Shown: one piece after another, positions 1 to 9,442 of the stretch
How the letters are laid out: each line of letters begins with the position of its first letter
Numbering within the stretch: the stretch's first letter is position 1
From: Qipengyuania aurantiaca
GTDB lineage: Bacteria > Pseudomonadota > Alphaproteobacteria > Sphingomonadales > Sphingomonadaceae
Assembly: GCF_019711375.1 (NCBI RefSeq)
Contig: NZ_CP081295.1
Location: 992,001 to 1,056,000 of the forward strand
Length of the DNA stretch: 64,000 nucleotides
Reading direction: 5' to 3'
The notes under the pieces: generated by a model
The model's database searches: none
What the model was told of the DNA's origin: nothing
The model's input: only the letters and a program-made list of their open reading frames with translations
Position numbers and translations under genes: made by a program

Positions 1-677
1 AGAAGGACCGGAACCTTGAGATATTCGGGCACGGCACCGCGCGGGAAGGACCAGGCAATCGCAAGCGCGGCGACATAGCCGATGAGGCCGGCAAGGATCG
101 CGGCGATGATCAGCGGCGGGACGACTTCGAACAGCGAGGCGCCCGGGCTTTCGGCGACCTTGCGGAAGTATTCGTAGGCGATGACGGCGCACAGCGCGCC
201 GGTCGGATCGTTGACGATCGCTTCCCATTTGAGGATCGAGGCGGGGCGCGACTTGACCGAGCTCTGACGCAACAGCGGTATCACCACCGTTGGTCCGGTG
301 ACGACGAGGATGCCGCCGAACAGGATCGCGACCTCAGGCGCAAGGCCCGCGATGTAAATTCCAGCCAGCGCGCCGAAGAGCCAGCCGAGCACTACGCCGA
401 TGGTCGCCAGCCGTGCGACCGCGCCGCCGGTATGCCGGAGCTCGCGAAAATCGAGGCTGAGGCCGCCCTCGAACAGGATCAGCGCGACGCCGACAGCCAC
501 GATCGGTTCGAGCAATTCGCCAAAAGCGTGCTCCGGATCGAAGACGCCGAAGACCGGCCCTGCGAGGAAACCTGCTGCCAGCATAAGGACAATGGCCGGC
601 CAGCCCGTGCGCCAGGCAATCCATTGCGCCCCGATGCCGAGAATTCCGACCAGCGCTATGACGAGTGTCTGTTCCAT
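1..677 (-). CDS. Cation:proton antiporter, CPA1/NhaP type (3' end cut by window edge)
   Basis: About 225 N-terminal residues are present and the reading frame runs off the left edge without a stop. The visible part is a chain of hydrophobic helices. It includes a TGPTVV segment, and shortly after it a VNDPTGA segment holding the Asn-Asp pair typical of ion-translocating helices in CPA1 exchangers. By family it should exchange Na+ or K+ for H+ across the inner membrane. The ATG is preceded closely by a GAGGGG stretch. It lies 89 bases downstream of apt on the same strand, and a hairpin sits between them. The exact cation cannot be read from sequence. Confidence 0.85.
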   Translation of the reverse strand, partial: MEQTLVIALVGILGIGAQWIAWRTGWPAIVLMLAAGFLAGPVFGVFDPEHAFGELLEPIVAVGVALILFEGGLSLDFRELRHTGGAVARLATIGVVLGWLFGALAGIYIAGLAPEVAILFGGILVVTGPTVVIPLLRQSSVKSRPASILKWEAIVNDPTGALCAVIAYEYFRKVAESPGASLFEVVPPLIIAAILAGLIGYVAALAIAWSFPRGAVPEYLKVPVL

Positions 678-732
678 GCCCCTCGCGTGGTTACGGCCCC
701 CTGCGAGCCGGCTCGTCCCTTCAATGCCTTAG

Positions 733-758
733 CCGCGCGATTTATCCAAATTGCGCGG
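733..758 (-). terminator. Hairpin between apt and the antiporter gene
   Basis: An 11-base inverted repeat with one mismatch (CCGCGCGATTT / AAATTGCGCGG, ATCC loop) lies just after the apt stop codon. There is no T-run after it on the minus strand, so it is at best a weak or attenuating terminator, or an mRNA-stabilising 3' structure. Confidence 0.35.
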
Positions 759-766
759 GAAAATTT

Positions 767-1303
767 TCAATCGCCCTCGAACTCCATCAGCGCGGCAACC
801 GCCACGCCGCAGTCTTCGAGTTTCTTGGCGCCACCCAGATCGGGCAGGTCGATAACGAAGAAGGCGTGCTCGACCCGCGCCCCGGCCTGCCGCAGCAGTT
901 TGGCGGTGGCGCACGCCGTGCCGCCGGTTGCGAGCAGGTCATCGACCATCGCCACGCGCTGGCCCTCATGCACCGAGGCCGGGTCCATCTCCAGCGTGTC
1001 GGAACCGTATTCGAGCGCGTAGTCCACCGAGATCGTGTCGCAGGGCAGCTTGCCCGACTTGCGCACGGGCAGGAAGGGAAGCGAAAGCCGGGCCGCCACC
1101 GCGGCTCCGAAGATGAAGCCGCGCGCTTCCATTCCCGCGATCGCCTCGGCCCCACTGGCGGTGACCTTTTCGGCCAGCCAGTCGACGGTGGCGGCGAAGC
1201 CTTCGCCATGGCCGATGAGCGTGGTGATGTCGCGGAACTGGATACCCTCGATGGGAAAATCCGGAATGGTGCGGACCAGCGATTTCAGCTCATGCGGCGC
1301 GAT
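767..1303 (-). CDS. apt: Adenine phosphoribosyltransferase (apparent ATC start)
   Basis: Salvages adenine to AMP using PRPP. The PRPP-binding loop VDDLLATGG lies at about residues 120-128, and MEARGFIFGAA is the family's conserved central segment. N-terminal homology (HELKSLVRTIPDFP..) extends well upstream of the first in-frame ATG, which is residue 58 and would remove an essential part of the fold. The codon sitting where the family has its Met is ATC, about 6 bases after a GGGAGA Shine-Dalgarno. No ATG, GTG or TTG lies in frame between them and the preceding terminator. With this start the protein is 178 aa, normal for Apt. Identity is secure; the start codon is the odd point. Confidence 0.88.
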   Translation of the reverse strand: MAPHELKSLVRTIPDFPIEGIQFRDITTLIGHGEGFAATVDWLAEKVTASGAEAIAGMEARGFIFGAAVAARLSLPFLPVRKSGKLPCDTISVDYALEYGSDTLEMDPASVHEGQRVAMVDDLLATGGTACATAKLLRQAGARVEHAFFVIDLPDLGGAKKLEDCGVAVAALMEFEGD

Positions 1304-1326
1304 TGTCTTTCTCCCGGAAACGAAAC

Positions 1327-1356
1327 CGCCCCTCGCATCGCGTGGATGGAGGGGCG
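1327..1356 (-). terminator. Terminator hairpin after petC
   Basis: A perfect 8-bp stem CGCCCCTC/GAGGGGCG lies about 25 bases past the cytochrome c1 stop on the minus strand and is followed by GTTTCGTTT. It closes the petABC operon. The apt Shine-Dalgarno begins only about 10 bases further on. Confidence 0.6.
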
Positions 1357-1381
1357 TTTCAAGTCGCTTGTGCGAAGAGCC

Positions 1382-2230
1382 TTACTTCTTCGGCTTCACC
1401 GCCGACCAGATCTGCTTCTTCGACATGTAGGCGAGCACGGTCGCGAACAGGAGGAAGATCAGCACGGGCCAGCCGGTCTGCTTGCGCTTCACCAGCGTCG
1501 GCTCGGCGGTCCAGGTAAGGAAGGCGGCGACGTCCTTGCTCATCTGCTCGACCGAGGCTTCGGTGCCGTCGTCATAGGTCACCTGTCCGGCGCTGGTGAG
1601 CGGCGGAGCCATCGCGAGGTTGAGGTTCGGGAAGTAGGGGTTGTGATGCAGACCCGGTCCCGGTGCCGCTTCGGGATGCTCTTCGAGAAGCTCGGCCGAC
1701 GGCGCCTGATAGCCCATGAGCAGCGAAGCGACGTAGTTGGTGCCGTCGCCGCGCGCTTTGGTCATCAGCGAAAGATCGGGCGGGATCGCGTTGTTGTTCG
1801 CCGCAGCCGCTGCCACATTGTTGGGATAGGGCGACGGGAAGTAGTCGGTCGGCAGACCTGCGCGCGTGGTCGCTTCGCCGGTGTTCGGGTCGATGCCAGG
1901 AACCTGCTTGGTCGCGGCGTAGGCCTTCACCTGAGCTTCGGAATAGCCGAGCTGCTCGAGATCGCGGAAAGCGACATACTTGAGGCTGTGGCAGGCCGAG
2001 CAGACTTCGTCATAGACCTTGAGGCCGCGCTGGAGCTGCTGCTGGTCCCACTTGCCGAAGGGCCCGTCGAAGGACCAGGCGAGGTCACGCGGGTGTTCGT
2101 AGGGCACATGGCCTGCGGCCTCTTCGGTCGCGGCGTTGATAGCGCCGACGACGAAGGCCCACAGGACGGCGACGGCAAAGCCGAGGCCGACGAGGATAGC
2201 GACAAGGCGGACGCTGAGAAGCTTGGTCAT
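1382..2230 (-). CDS. petC: Cytochrome c1 of the bc1 complex
   Basis: Heme-c subunit of ubiquinol:cytochrome c oxidoreductase (complex III), passing electrons from the Rieske centre to a c-type cytochrome in the periplasm. The 282-residue protein has an N-terminal hydrophobic signal/anchor, the covalent heme site CSACH near residue 80, and a C-terminal membrane anchor before a KKQIWSAVKPKK tail, as in the bacterial family. It is the third gene of petA-petB-petC, 20 bases after petB, and is followed by a hairpin terminator. Confidence 0.96.
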   Translation of the reverse strand: MTKLLSVRLVAILVGLGFAVAVLWAFVVGAINAATEEAAGHVPYEHPRDLAWSFDGPFGKWDQQQLQRGLKVYDEVCSACHSLKYVAFRDLEQLGYSEAQVKAYAATKQVPGIDPNTGEATTRAGLPTDYFPSPYPNNVAAAAANNNAIPPDLSLMTKARGDGTNYVASLLMGYQAPSAELLEEHPEAAPGPGLHHNPYFPNLNLAMAPPLTSAGQVTYDDGTEASVEQMSKDVAAFLTWTAEPTLVKRKQTGWPVLIFLLFATVLAYMSKKQIWSAVKPKK

Positions 2231-2249
2231 GGGTCTCTCGTTAACTCGC

Positions 2250-3545
2250 TTAGACGGCCGGCGACGTGTTTTCGCCTTTGACGACCTTCTTGTCCGAGCC
2301 GAGGACGGCTTCGGTGATCGAATAGGGCAGCGGTTCGGGTTTCTCGACGCTCGAGATGATCGGCAGGATCACCAGGAAGTGAAGGAAGTAGTAAGCCGTC
2401 GCGATCTGGCTGAGCATCACATAGGGTTCTTCAGCCGGCGCGCCGCCGCAGATGAACAGGACGATCATCGCGGGGATCAGGCCGAACCAGAAGAACTTGC
2501 GGAACAGCGGACGGTAGTGGCCGCTGCGCACCGGCGACTTGTCGAGCCAGGGCAGGAAGAACCACAGCAGGATCGATGCGAACATCGCGATGACGCCCAT
2601 CAGCTTCGCCGGCACGAAAAAGAAGTCGACCGTGAAGGCACGCAGGATCGCGTAGAACGGCCAGAAGTACCATTCGGGCACGATGTGCGCCGGCGTCGAG
2701 AGCGGGTTCGCCTCGATGTAGTTGTCCGGATGGCCCAGCGCGTTGGGCAGGAAGAAGACCATCGCGAAGTAAAGCAGCAGTGCGATGCCGAGGCCGAAGC
2801 CGTCCTTCGCCGTGTAATACGGGTGGAAGGGCACGGTGTCGCTTTCGCTCTTCACTTCCACGCCCGTCGGGTTCGACGAACCCGGGATATGCAGCGCCCA
2901 GATGTGCAGGATCACGACGCCCGCGATCACGAAGGGCAGCAGGAAGTGCAGGCTGAAGAAGCGGTTCAGCGCGGCGTTATCGGGGGCGAAACCGCCGAGC
3001 AGCCAGACCTGGATAGGCTCGCCCACCAGCGGGATAGCGCCGAACAGGCCGGTAATGACCTTGGCACCCCAGAAGCTCATCTGGCCCCAGGGAAGCACGT
3101 AACCCATGAAGGCGGTGGCCATCATGAGGAGGAAGATGACGACGCCGAGCAGCCAGATCATCTCGCGCGGGGCTTTGTAGCTCGAATAGAACAGGCCGCG
3201 GAAGATGTGCAGGTAGACGACGATGAAGAAGAAGCTCGCACCGTTGGCGTGGGCATAGCGCATCAGCCAGCCCCAGTTGACGTCGCGCATGATGTGCTCG
3301 GTCGTGGCGAAGGCGACCTGCGCGTTCGCCGCATAATGCATGGCGAGCACCACGCCGGTGACGATCTGTACCACGAGGAAGAAGCCGGCGAGGACGCCGA
3401 AATTCCAGAAGTACGAAAGATTGCGCGGGACCGGATAGCCGGCACCGACGGCGTTGTAGACGAGGCGCGGAAGCGGCAGCTTCTCGTCAAGGAACTTGGT
3501 CAGACCGTTCTTCGGTTCGTACTGGCGTGCCCAGGGAAAGCTCAT
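2250..3545 (-). CDS. petB: Cytochrome b of the bc1 complex
   Basis: Membrane-embedded diheme subunit of complex III, carrying the quinol-oxidising and quinone-reducing sites of the Q cycle. At 431 aa it is a full-length fused bacterial cytochrome b with 8 predicted membrane helices. Visible signatures are [14 protein letters not shown] (Qo-side helix C) and PEWYF, the Qo-site PEWY motif, plus multiple helix histidines for the two hemes. It lies 23 bases after petA and 19 before petC, so the three are co-transcribed. Some species call this gene fbcB. Confidence 0.97.
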   Translation of the reverse strand: MSFPWARQYEPKNGLTKFLDEKLPLPRLVYNAVGAGYPVPRNLSYFWNFGVLAGFFLVVQIVTGVVLAMHYAANAQVAFATTEHIMRDVNWGWLMRYAHANGASFFFIVVYLHIFRGLFYSSYKAPREMIWLLGVVIFLLMMATAFMGYVLPWGQMSFWGAKVITGLFGAIPLVGEPIQVWLLGGFAPDNAALNRFFSLHFLLPFVIAGVVILHIWALHIPGSSNPTGVEVKSESDTVPFHPYYTAKDGFGLGIALLLYFAMVFFLPNALGHPDNYIEANPLSTPAHIVPEWYFWPFYAILRAFTVDFFFVPAKLMGVIAMFASILLWFFLPWLDKSPVRSGHYRPLFRKFFWFGLIPAMIVLFICGGAPAEEPYVMLSQIATAYYFLHFLVILPIISSVEKPEPLPYSITEAVLGSDKKVVKGENTSPAV

Positions 3546-3568
3546 GTGTCTGTCTCTCGTCTTCTAAC

Positions 3569-4141
3569 TCAGCCGACCTGGATGACCGTATCCGAGGTGA
3601 ACTCGTATTCCGGCACTTCGAGGTTGGACGGCGCCGGGCCTTTACGGATTCGGCCTGCGGTATCGTAATGCGAACCGTGGCAGGGGCAGAAATAGCCGCC
3701 GAACTCACCCTTCACTTCGCCTTCGGCAGCGCCCAGCGGCACGCAGCCGAGGTGGGTGCAGACGCCCATGGTGACGAGGATGTCCTCGTGCCCTTCCTTG
3801 GTGCGGTCGGCTAGGCTCTGCGGGTCGCGCAGTGAACCGGTGGCGGTGGCGTTGGCGGCCTGGATTTCCGCAGGCGTCAGGCGCTTCACGAAGAGCGGCT
3901 GCTTGCGGAACACGGCCTTGATCGCCTGGCCCGGCTCGATGCCCGACACGTCGACTTCGGTCGAGCTGGCGGCGAGCACGTCCTTCGACGGCGCCATCTG
4001 GCTGACCAGCGGATAGACCACGGCGAGACCGCCGATGCCTGCCGCGCTGACCGCTGCGATATCGAGGAAATCCCGGCGACGGATACCGTCTTCGGTGGTG
4101 GTCACCGTCTCGGGGGTAGCGGGTGCAGTCGTGTCTGCCAT
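3569..4141 (-). CDS. petA: Rieske iron-sulfur subunit of the bc1 complex
   Basis: The 2Fe-2S subunit accepts the first electron from ubiquinol. The 190-aa protein shows an N-terminal Tat-type stretch (RRRDFLDIAA), one membrane helix, and the two cluster-binding loops CTHLGC and CPCHGSHYD. The C-terminal strand segments match the Rieske fold. It is the first gene of petABC. The 240 bases upstream hold no gene, contain a short CCGCGC/GCGCGG hairpin and must carry the operon promoter; no clear -35/-10 could be assigned. Confidence 0.97.
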   Translation of the reverse strand: MADTTAPATPETVTTTEDGIRRRDFLDIAAVSAAGIGGLAVVYPLVSQMAPSKDVLAASSTEVDVSGIEPGQAIKAVFRKQPLFVKRLTPAEIQAANATATGSLRDPQSLADRTKEGHEDILVTMGVCTHLGCVPLGAAEGEVKGEFGGYFCPCHGSHYDTAGRIRKGPAPSNLEVPEYEFTSDTVIQVG

Positions 4142-4382
4142 CAGCGCCTTGCCTTGCCTGCCTTACATGCCGCGCCGAAGGAGCGCGGCGGAAAAAATTG
4201 TTGCGAACCTGACCGGAGCGGGAACCGGTTGCACCCGCATAGGCGGATTCAGCCTGCGCGAAAGCCCCCGGTGTTCCGGTTTGGACGCGCCTCTAGCCTC
4301 TCTGTCGCGCATTGCCAACCGCCATTTTGGCAACAACACTGCCGTCCGGAGCAAGCCTGCCCCCCCCACTGGCGACTGGACG

Positions 4383-5042
4383 TTACGGCAGGGCGATGGC
4401 GCTGATCTGGCGTCCGGCGGTCGGCTCGCCGCGATGCGTCGCCCGTCGATAGGAGAAGAAGCGCGCCTCGTCGGCATAGGTGTCGAGCCCGAGATCGGCG
4501 ATTCGCCCCGTACCTGCGGTCTCCAGCCGGTGCGCGACATAGACGGGCAGGTCGAATTGCCAGTGTCCCTCGCGACCCGGTGCGAAGAAGCGCTCATCTG
4601 CCTCTTCGAATTGCGCGCGGAAGGCTTCGTCCACCTCGTAGCTCGCCTGCGCGATGGTCGGGCCGATAACCGCAGTGATACGCACCCGGTCCGCGCCGAG
4701 GTTTTCCATCGCTTCCAGAGTGGCCTCCAGCACACCGGCGCGCGCGCCTTTCCAGCCCGCATGGGCGGCCCCGACGACCCCGGCCTCGGCGTCGACGAAG
4801 AGCACCGGCGCGCAATCGGCGGTGACGATGCCGAGCAGGAGGCCGGGCCTGTCGGTGACCATAGCATCGCCTTCGCGCACCTCGCCGCCTGCCTCGCGCA
4901 TCACGCATACATCCGCAGAGTGCACCTGCCTGAGCTTCACCAGCGGCGCGCCGGGCAGCACGTCGACGCTTTCCAGCCCCGCGCGGGTCGAGAAGCCGTG
5001 CGGCACCGTGCCGAGCGCCGCGCTGGTCAGTACCTCAGCCAA
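4383..5042 (-). CDS. pgeF: Peptidoglycan editing factor / YfiH-family Cu-oxidase-4 protein
   Basis: A 219-aa member of the YfiH (DUF152, formerly multicopper polyphenol oxidase) family. Family members have been described both as peptidoglycan editing factors and as purine nucleoside phosphorylases. The metal-site segments are visible: RQVHSADV, TADCAPVLFVD and AAHAGWKGA, with the expected His and Cys. The start is TTG and overlaps the last codons of pepN by 8 bases, so translation is probably coupled. The precise substrate in this organism is not decided by the sequence. Confidence 0.85.
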   Translation of the reverse strand: MAEVLTSAALGTVPHGFSTRAGLESVDVLPGAPLVKLRQVHSADVCVMREAGGEVREGDAMVTDRPGLLLGIVTADCAPVLFVDAEAGVVGAAHAGWKGARAGVLEATLEAMENLGADRVRITAVIGPTIAQASYEVDEAFRAQFEEADERFFAPGREGHWQFDLPVYVAHRLETAGTGRIADLGLDTYADEARFFSYRRATHRGEPTAGRQISAIALP

Positions 5043-7686
5043 GCGAGCGGGTGACCTGCTCGAAGGTGTCGCGCGACAGCTTGGGCGCGGCGGCGATCCG
5101 TTCCAGCTGCTCGCGCATCAGGGCGCTGCGTCCCGGCTCCATCTTCCGCCAGCGGCCCAGCGCCGGGACGAAGCGCGCCGCGGTCTGGGCGTTGATCGGA
5201 TCGAGTTCGAGGATCAGATCCGCGATCATCCGGTAACCCTCGCCGCTCGCATCGTGGAAGCCGTGAGGATTGGCGGCAAACGCCATGTAGAGCGAGCGCA
5301 CGCGATTCGGGTTCTTGAGGGTGAAGTCCGGATGATCGGCCAGCGCCTTCACATGCTCGATCACCTTGGGGTGGAGAGACATGGCCTGGAGCGAGAACCA
5401 CTTGTCAGTGACCAGTGCATTGCCTTGGTAACGGTTGTAGAAGTTCATCAGCCTTGCCGTGCGTTCGGCGCTGTCGATGCCGGTCAGCACCATCAGCGCG
5501 CCCTGCCGGTCGGTCATATTGTCGGCCCGGTCGTACTGGTGCGCGGCAAGCTCGGCGGCCTTTTCGGGGTCGCTGGCGGCGGCATAGACGAGGATCAGCG
5601 TCTTCAGCTTGCGCGCACCCTTCGCTTCGGCGCTCATCGAATAGGAGACCTTCTCGGCACGCTCATAGAGGCGGTGGAGCTCATCCTTGAGCGCGCTGCC
5701 GATAGCGCCCTTCAGCGCCTCGCGTTCGGCGAAGATGCGGCCCGGATCGGCGGCCTCGATCTGCTCGGAGATATAGGTCTGGCTCGGCATCGAGAGAAGT
5801 TCGCCGCGCATGAGGTCGTCGAGCGCTTCATCCTCGACGATGGCCTTGAGCGCCGCGACGATATCGCCGCGACCCGCCTCGCGGTCGGCATCGGACAAAG
5901 CGCCCGTGCTGGCGGCCACGAGATGGCCGACCATCAAATCCTGCATCGCCTCGTAGCGGGCGAAGGGATCGTCATCCTTCGCGGCAAGGAAGACGAGATC
6001 CTCGCCCGAAATGTCGCGCTGAATGGTCACGGGCGCGGAGAAATTGCGGTTGATCGAAAGCACCGGCTTTTCGGCAAAGCCGCCGAAGCGGAAGGTGTCG
6101 CTCGCCTTGTCGAGCACGATGAGCTGCTCGCCCGAATGCGTGCCGCTGGCGCGATCGAACAGCGCAATCTTCAGCGGGATCGGCATGGGCTGCTTGTCCG
6201 ACTGGCCCGGCGTGTCGGGCACGGTCTGGGTGAGGGTCAGGACAGCTTCCTCGCCCTCATGCGCAAGGTCAACGGCGACCTTGGGCGTGCCCGCCTGGCT
6301 GTACCAGAGGCGAAACTGGGTGAGGTCCATTCCGGTGCCGTCCTCGATGGATTTGACGAAATCCTCGCAGGTCGCCGCCTCGCCATCGTGGCGGTCGAAA
6401 TAGAGATCGGTGCCTTTGCGGAAAGCCTCTTCGCCCGCCATCGTGCGCATCATGCGGATGACTTCGGCGCCCTTGTTGTAGACGGTCGAGGTGTAGAAGT
6501 TGCTGATCTCTCGGTAGCTGTCGGGACGGATGGGATGCGCCAGCGGGCCCGAATCTTCGGGGAATTGCACGCCGCGCAGGACGCGCACGTCCTCGATGCG
6601 TTTGACCGGCTCGGACCCCATGTCCTGGCTGAACAACTGGTCACGCAGCACGGTGAAGCCTTCCTTCAGCGACAGCTGGAACCAGTCGCGGCAGGTGATG
6701 CGATTGCCGGACCAGTTGTGGAAGTATTCGTGGCCGATCACGCCTTCCACACCGTCGTAATCGCCGTCGGTGGCGGTTTCGGGGTCGGCCAGCACGTATT
6801 TCGTGTTGAAGACGTTGAGACCCTTGTTCTCCATCGCGCCCATGTTGAAATCGGAGACGGCGACGATGTTGAAGAGGTCGAGGTCGTATTCGCGTCCGAA
6901 CACCTCCTCGTCCCATTTCATGCTGCGCTTGAGGCTTTCCATCGCGTGTTCGGTACGGTCGAGATCGCCGTCGCGGACATAGACATTCAGCTCGACCTCG
7001 CGCCCGTTCATGGTGGTGAAGCTGTCGCTTCGCGCGACGAGATCGCCCGCCACCAGCGCGAAGAGATAGGACGGCTTGGGCCAGGGATCGTGCCATTCGG
7101 CCCAGTGGCTGTCGCCCTCCTCGCCGGTTTCGACGCGGTTGCCGTTGCACAGCAGCACGGGGAACTGGGCCTTGGGTCCGCGTATCCGCACAGTGTAGGT
7201 CGAGAGGACATCGGGGCGATCGGGGAAGAAGGTGATGCGGCGAAAGCCTTCGGCCTCGCACTGGGTGCAGAGCATCCCCGAAGAGGCATAGAGGCCCATC
7301 AGTTGCGAATTGGCGCTGGGGTCGATCTCGGTGACAATTTCGAGCGTGTGCTTATCGCCCTCGAGCGTCACTACGAGATCGTCGCCTTCCATTGCGTGGC
7401 CGGCGCACTCGCCGCCATCGCATTTCAGAGAGACGAGCGCGATGCCGTCGCCGTTGAGGCGGATGCTGGGGGAATGGTCGGCGCTCGCGTTGCGCTCGAC
7501 CTCGATCCGTGTGGTGACGCGGGTCTTCTCCAGCCCGAGCTCGAATTCCATGTGGGTCGTCGGCACGAGCCAAGGGAACGGCGTGTAATCCTCGCGGCGG
7601 ATGACGGCCGGCTCTTTCGGTTCGACGGCGGCGTCGGCCATCTCGATATTGCCATCGGGGGTTGCGGGGGTGCGTGCAATATCCAT
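5035..7686 (-). CDS. pepN: Aminopeptidase N (M1 family metallopeptidase)
   Basis: Cytoplasmic zinc aminopeptidase, 883 aa, matching the Proteobacterial PepN length. The substrate-anchoring GAMEN motif and the zinc site HEYFH with a downstream Glu (HEXXH-X18-E pattern) are present in the first half. The C-terminal half is the helical M1 domain. The chosen ATG has AGGA about six bases upstream. The open frame continues further upstream but only as antisense over the divergent SDR gene. It is read into pgeF through an 8-base overlap. Confidence 0.95.
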   Translation of the reverse strand: MDIARTPATPDGNIEMADAAVEPKEPAVIRREDYTPFPWLVPTTHMEFELGLEKTRVTTRIEVERNASADHSPSIRLNGDGIALVSLKCDGGECAGHAMEGDDLVVTLEGDKHTLEIVTEIDPSANSQLMGLYASSGMLCTQCEAEGFRRITFFPDRPDVLSTYTVRIRGPKAQFPVLLCNGNRVETGEEGDSHWAEWHDPWPKPSYLFALVAGDLVARSDSFTTMNGREVELNVYVRDGDLDRTEHAMESLKRSMKWDEEVFGREYDLDLFNIVAVSDFNMGAMENKGLNVFNTKYVLADPETATDGDYDGVEGVIGHEYFHNWSGNRITCRDWFQLSLKEGFTVLRDQLFSQDMGSEPVKRIEDVRVLRGVQFPEDSGPLAHPIRPDSYREISNFYTSTVYNKGAEVIRMMRTMAGEEAFRKGTDLYFDRHDGEAATCEDFVKSIEDGTGMDLTQFRLWYSQAGTPKVAVDLAHEGEEAVLTLTQTVPDTPGQSDKQPMPIPLKIALFDRASGTHSGEQLIVLDKASDTFRFGGFAEKPVLSINRNFSAPVTIQRDISGEDLVFLAAKDDDPFARYEAMQDLMVGHLVAASTGALSDADREAGRGDIVAALKAIVEDEALDDLMRGELLSMPSQTYISEQIEAADPGRIFAEREALKGAIGSALKDELHRLYERAEKVSYSMSAEAKGARKLKTLILVYAAASDPEKAAELAAHQYDRADNMTDRQGALMVLTGIDSAERTARLMNFYNRYQGNALVTDKWFSLQAMSLHPKVIEHVKALADHPDFTLKNPNRVRSLYMAFAANPHGFHDASGEGYRMIADLILELDPINAQTAARFVPALGRWRKMEPGRSALMREQLERIAAAPKLSRDTFEQVTRSLG

Positions 7687-7728
7687 GGTTTTCCTGTCAT
7701 TTCCGGGTTCGTGAGCTAATACGCCCCG

Positions 7729-8514
7729 ATGGCCCGATTGTTCATCTTCGGCCTCGGCTACACGGCGGGGCGTTTTGCGCAAGAGATGCGTGGGCGCGGA
7801 TGGCAGGTCGACGCCACTGGCAGCGCGGGGAATATCGACTTTGCGGACGCCAATGCGGTGTCGGAAGCGCTGGTGGCGGCGAGCCATGTGCTGAATTCGG
7901 TCCCGCCCTCGGACGGCAGCGATCCCGTGCTCGACCGCTATGGCGCAGAGCTGGGCGGAAAGTGGCTCGGCTATCTCTCGTCCACCGGCGTATACGGCGA
8001 TACGGCCGGGGCGTGGGTCGACGAGGCCAGCCCGACCGGCGGCGGCCGCCGCAGCGCCCGCGCCGAATGCGATACGCGCTGGCTGCACAAGGGCGCGCGG
8101 GTGTTTCGCCTGCCGGGCATCTACGGCCCTACCCGCAGCGCCTTCGAGCGGGTGGAGAGCGGCAAGGCGCACCGTATCGATCTGCCCGGGCAGGTCTTCA
8201 GCCGGGTGCATGTCGATGACATCGTCGCTGGCGTGGTTGCCGCGATCGAGAGGGATGCTCCGGAAGGCGCCTACAATCTTTCGGACGATCTCCCCACCAG
8301 CCAGAACGCGGTGATCGAGGAAGCCTGTCGTCTGATGGGCGTCGCTCCGCCGCCGCTTCAGGCTATCGAGGAGGCCAATCTCTCGCCCATGGCGCGCGGC
8401 TTCTATGCCGAGAACCGCCGCGTGGCGAACGGCAAGGCGAAGCGTGTGCTCGGCTGGGAGCCGCGCTATCCGACCTATCGCGAAGGTCTGGCGGCGATCA
8501 GAGCTCTGGCGTAG
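7729..8514 (+). CDS. NAD-dependent epimerase/dehydratase family protein (YeeZ-like SDR)
   Basis: A 261-aa extended-SDR-like protein with an N-terminal Rossmann motif GLGYTAG at residues 8-14 and SSTGVYGD in the active-site region, where YeeZ-type proteins are degenerate compared with true epimerases. It starts 42 bases from the divergent pepN start, so both promoters must share that gap. Its end overlaps the convergent DMT transporter gene by 17 bases. The substrate is unknown. Confidence 0.85.
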   Translation: MARLFIFGLGYTAGRFAQEMRGRGWQVDATGSAGNIDFADANAVSEALVAASHVLNSVPPSDGSDPVLDRYGAELGGKWLGYLSSTGVYGDTAGAWVDEASPTGGGRRSARAECDTRWLHKGARVFRLPGIYGPTRSAFERVESGKAHRIDLPGQVFSRVHVDDIVAGVVAAIERDAPEGAYNLSDDLPTSQNAVIEEACRLMGVAPPPLQAIEEANLSPMARGFYAENRRVANGKAKRVLGWEPRYPTYREGLAAIRALA

Positions 8515-9442
8515 CGCGGCGCGGCGGAGGGGCCGCGCGTCCGCGCATGGCGACGACCATGCCGACCAGCGTAATCGCTGCGCCTGCTGCGGGAAGCGGA
8601 CCCCAGACGAAACCCTCGAACAGCGTCGACAGTGCCATGGCGACAATGGGCACGATGACCGAACTATAGGCCGCAGTCCCCGCCCCGACCTTGCGCACCA
8701 GCCCGTAATACAGCGGGAAGGTGATCACCGACCCGGCAAGGCCGAGATACAGGGTGCCAAGTACGTAGGCCGGCCTTGTGTCGAATTGCGGAGGGCCTTG
8801 AGTCGCGAGACCATAAAGCGCGTTCATCACGACACTCAGCGCCATCGACCAGGCGAGCAGCGTCAGCAGCGGCTGGCGCTTCGCCCCCTCCATCGCCTGC
8901 ACGATATTGGCGGCGCTGGCCGACAGGATGCCGCCCACCGTCAGCCCCGCGCCGAGCAGCACCTGCCCGAGCGTGGCAGGCGTAGCGCGGTACTCCTGCG
9001 CGAACAGCATCGCCACGCCGATGGCCGCGATCAGCGAACCGATGACGAATTCGCGCCGGATCGGCTGGCCGAGGACGAATTTGCCGAGGACCGCGTTGGG
9101 CACCACCAGCAGCGCGAACATCACCGCGACGAGGCCGGAGGTGATGTAATGCTCGGCATGGTAGACGAAGGTGAAGTTGAGCGTGAACTGGAACAACCCC
9201 AGCGCCGCTGCCCAGCGCCAGCCCCCCACCCCCAGCATCAGCGGCTCGCCGCGCAGTTTCGCGAGCGCAAACATGCCGAGCGCGGCCACGATGAAGCGCC
9301 AGGTGATCGACCAGCTCGGCGGCACGCTGGAAATCTGGTCGCGAATCACCAGCCAGGTGCCGCCCCAGATCAGGCTCACCAGCAGGAAGGCCGCAAGGTT
9401 CTTCGGGGCGAGCAGGCTCTCGCCGCCACTGGGCGCGCTCAT
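8498..9442 (-). CDS. DMT-superfamily (EamA) transporter
   Basis: A 314-aa protein with about ten hydrophobic helices arranged as two EamA repeats. The first repeat begins LAAFLLVSLIWGGTWLVI and the second begins near SAWSMALSVVMNAL. Family members export amino acids or other small metabolites across the inner membrane. The start ATG overlaps the stop of the threonine aldolase gene by 4 bases (ATGA), so the two are translationally coupled. Export of an amino acid is a plausible inference, not proven. Confidence 0.87.
   Translation of the reverse strand: MSAPSGGESLLAPKNLAAFLLVSLIWGGTWLVIRDQISSVPPSWSITWRFIVAALGMFALAKLRGEPLMLGVGGWRWAAALGLFQFTLNFTFVYHAEHYITSGLVAVMFALLVVPNAVLGKFVLGQPIRREFVIGSLIAAIGVAMLFAQEYRATPATLGQVLLGAGLTVGGILSASAANIVQAMEGAKRQPLLTLLAWSMALSVVMNALYGLATQGPPQFDTRPAYVLGTLYLGLAGSVITFPLYYGLVRKVGAGTAAYSSVIVPIVAMALSTLFEGFVWGPLPAAGAAITLVGMVVAMRGRAAPPPRRATPEL

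Noticed and set aside
665..7719. Very long open frames on the plus strand opposite petABC, apt, pgeF and pepN
   Set aside because: They are antisense shadows of GC-rich genes: high Arg/Ala/Pro content, no family match, and no ribosome sites, while the opposite strand encodes recognisable enzymes.
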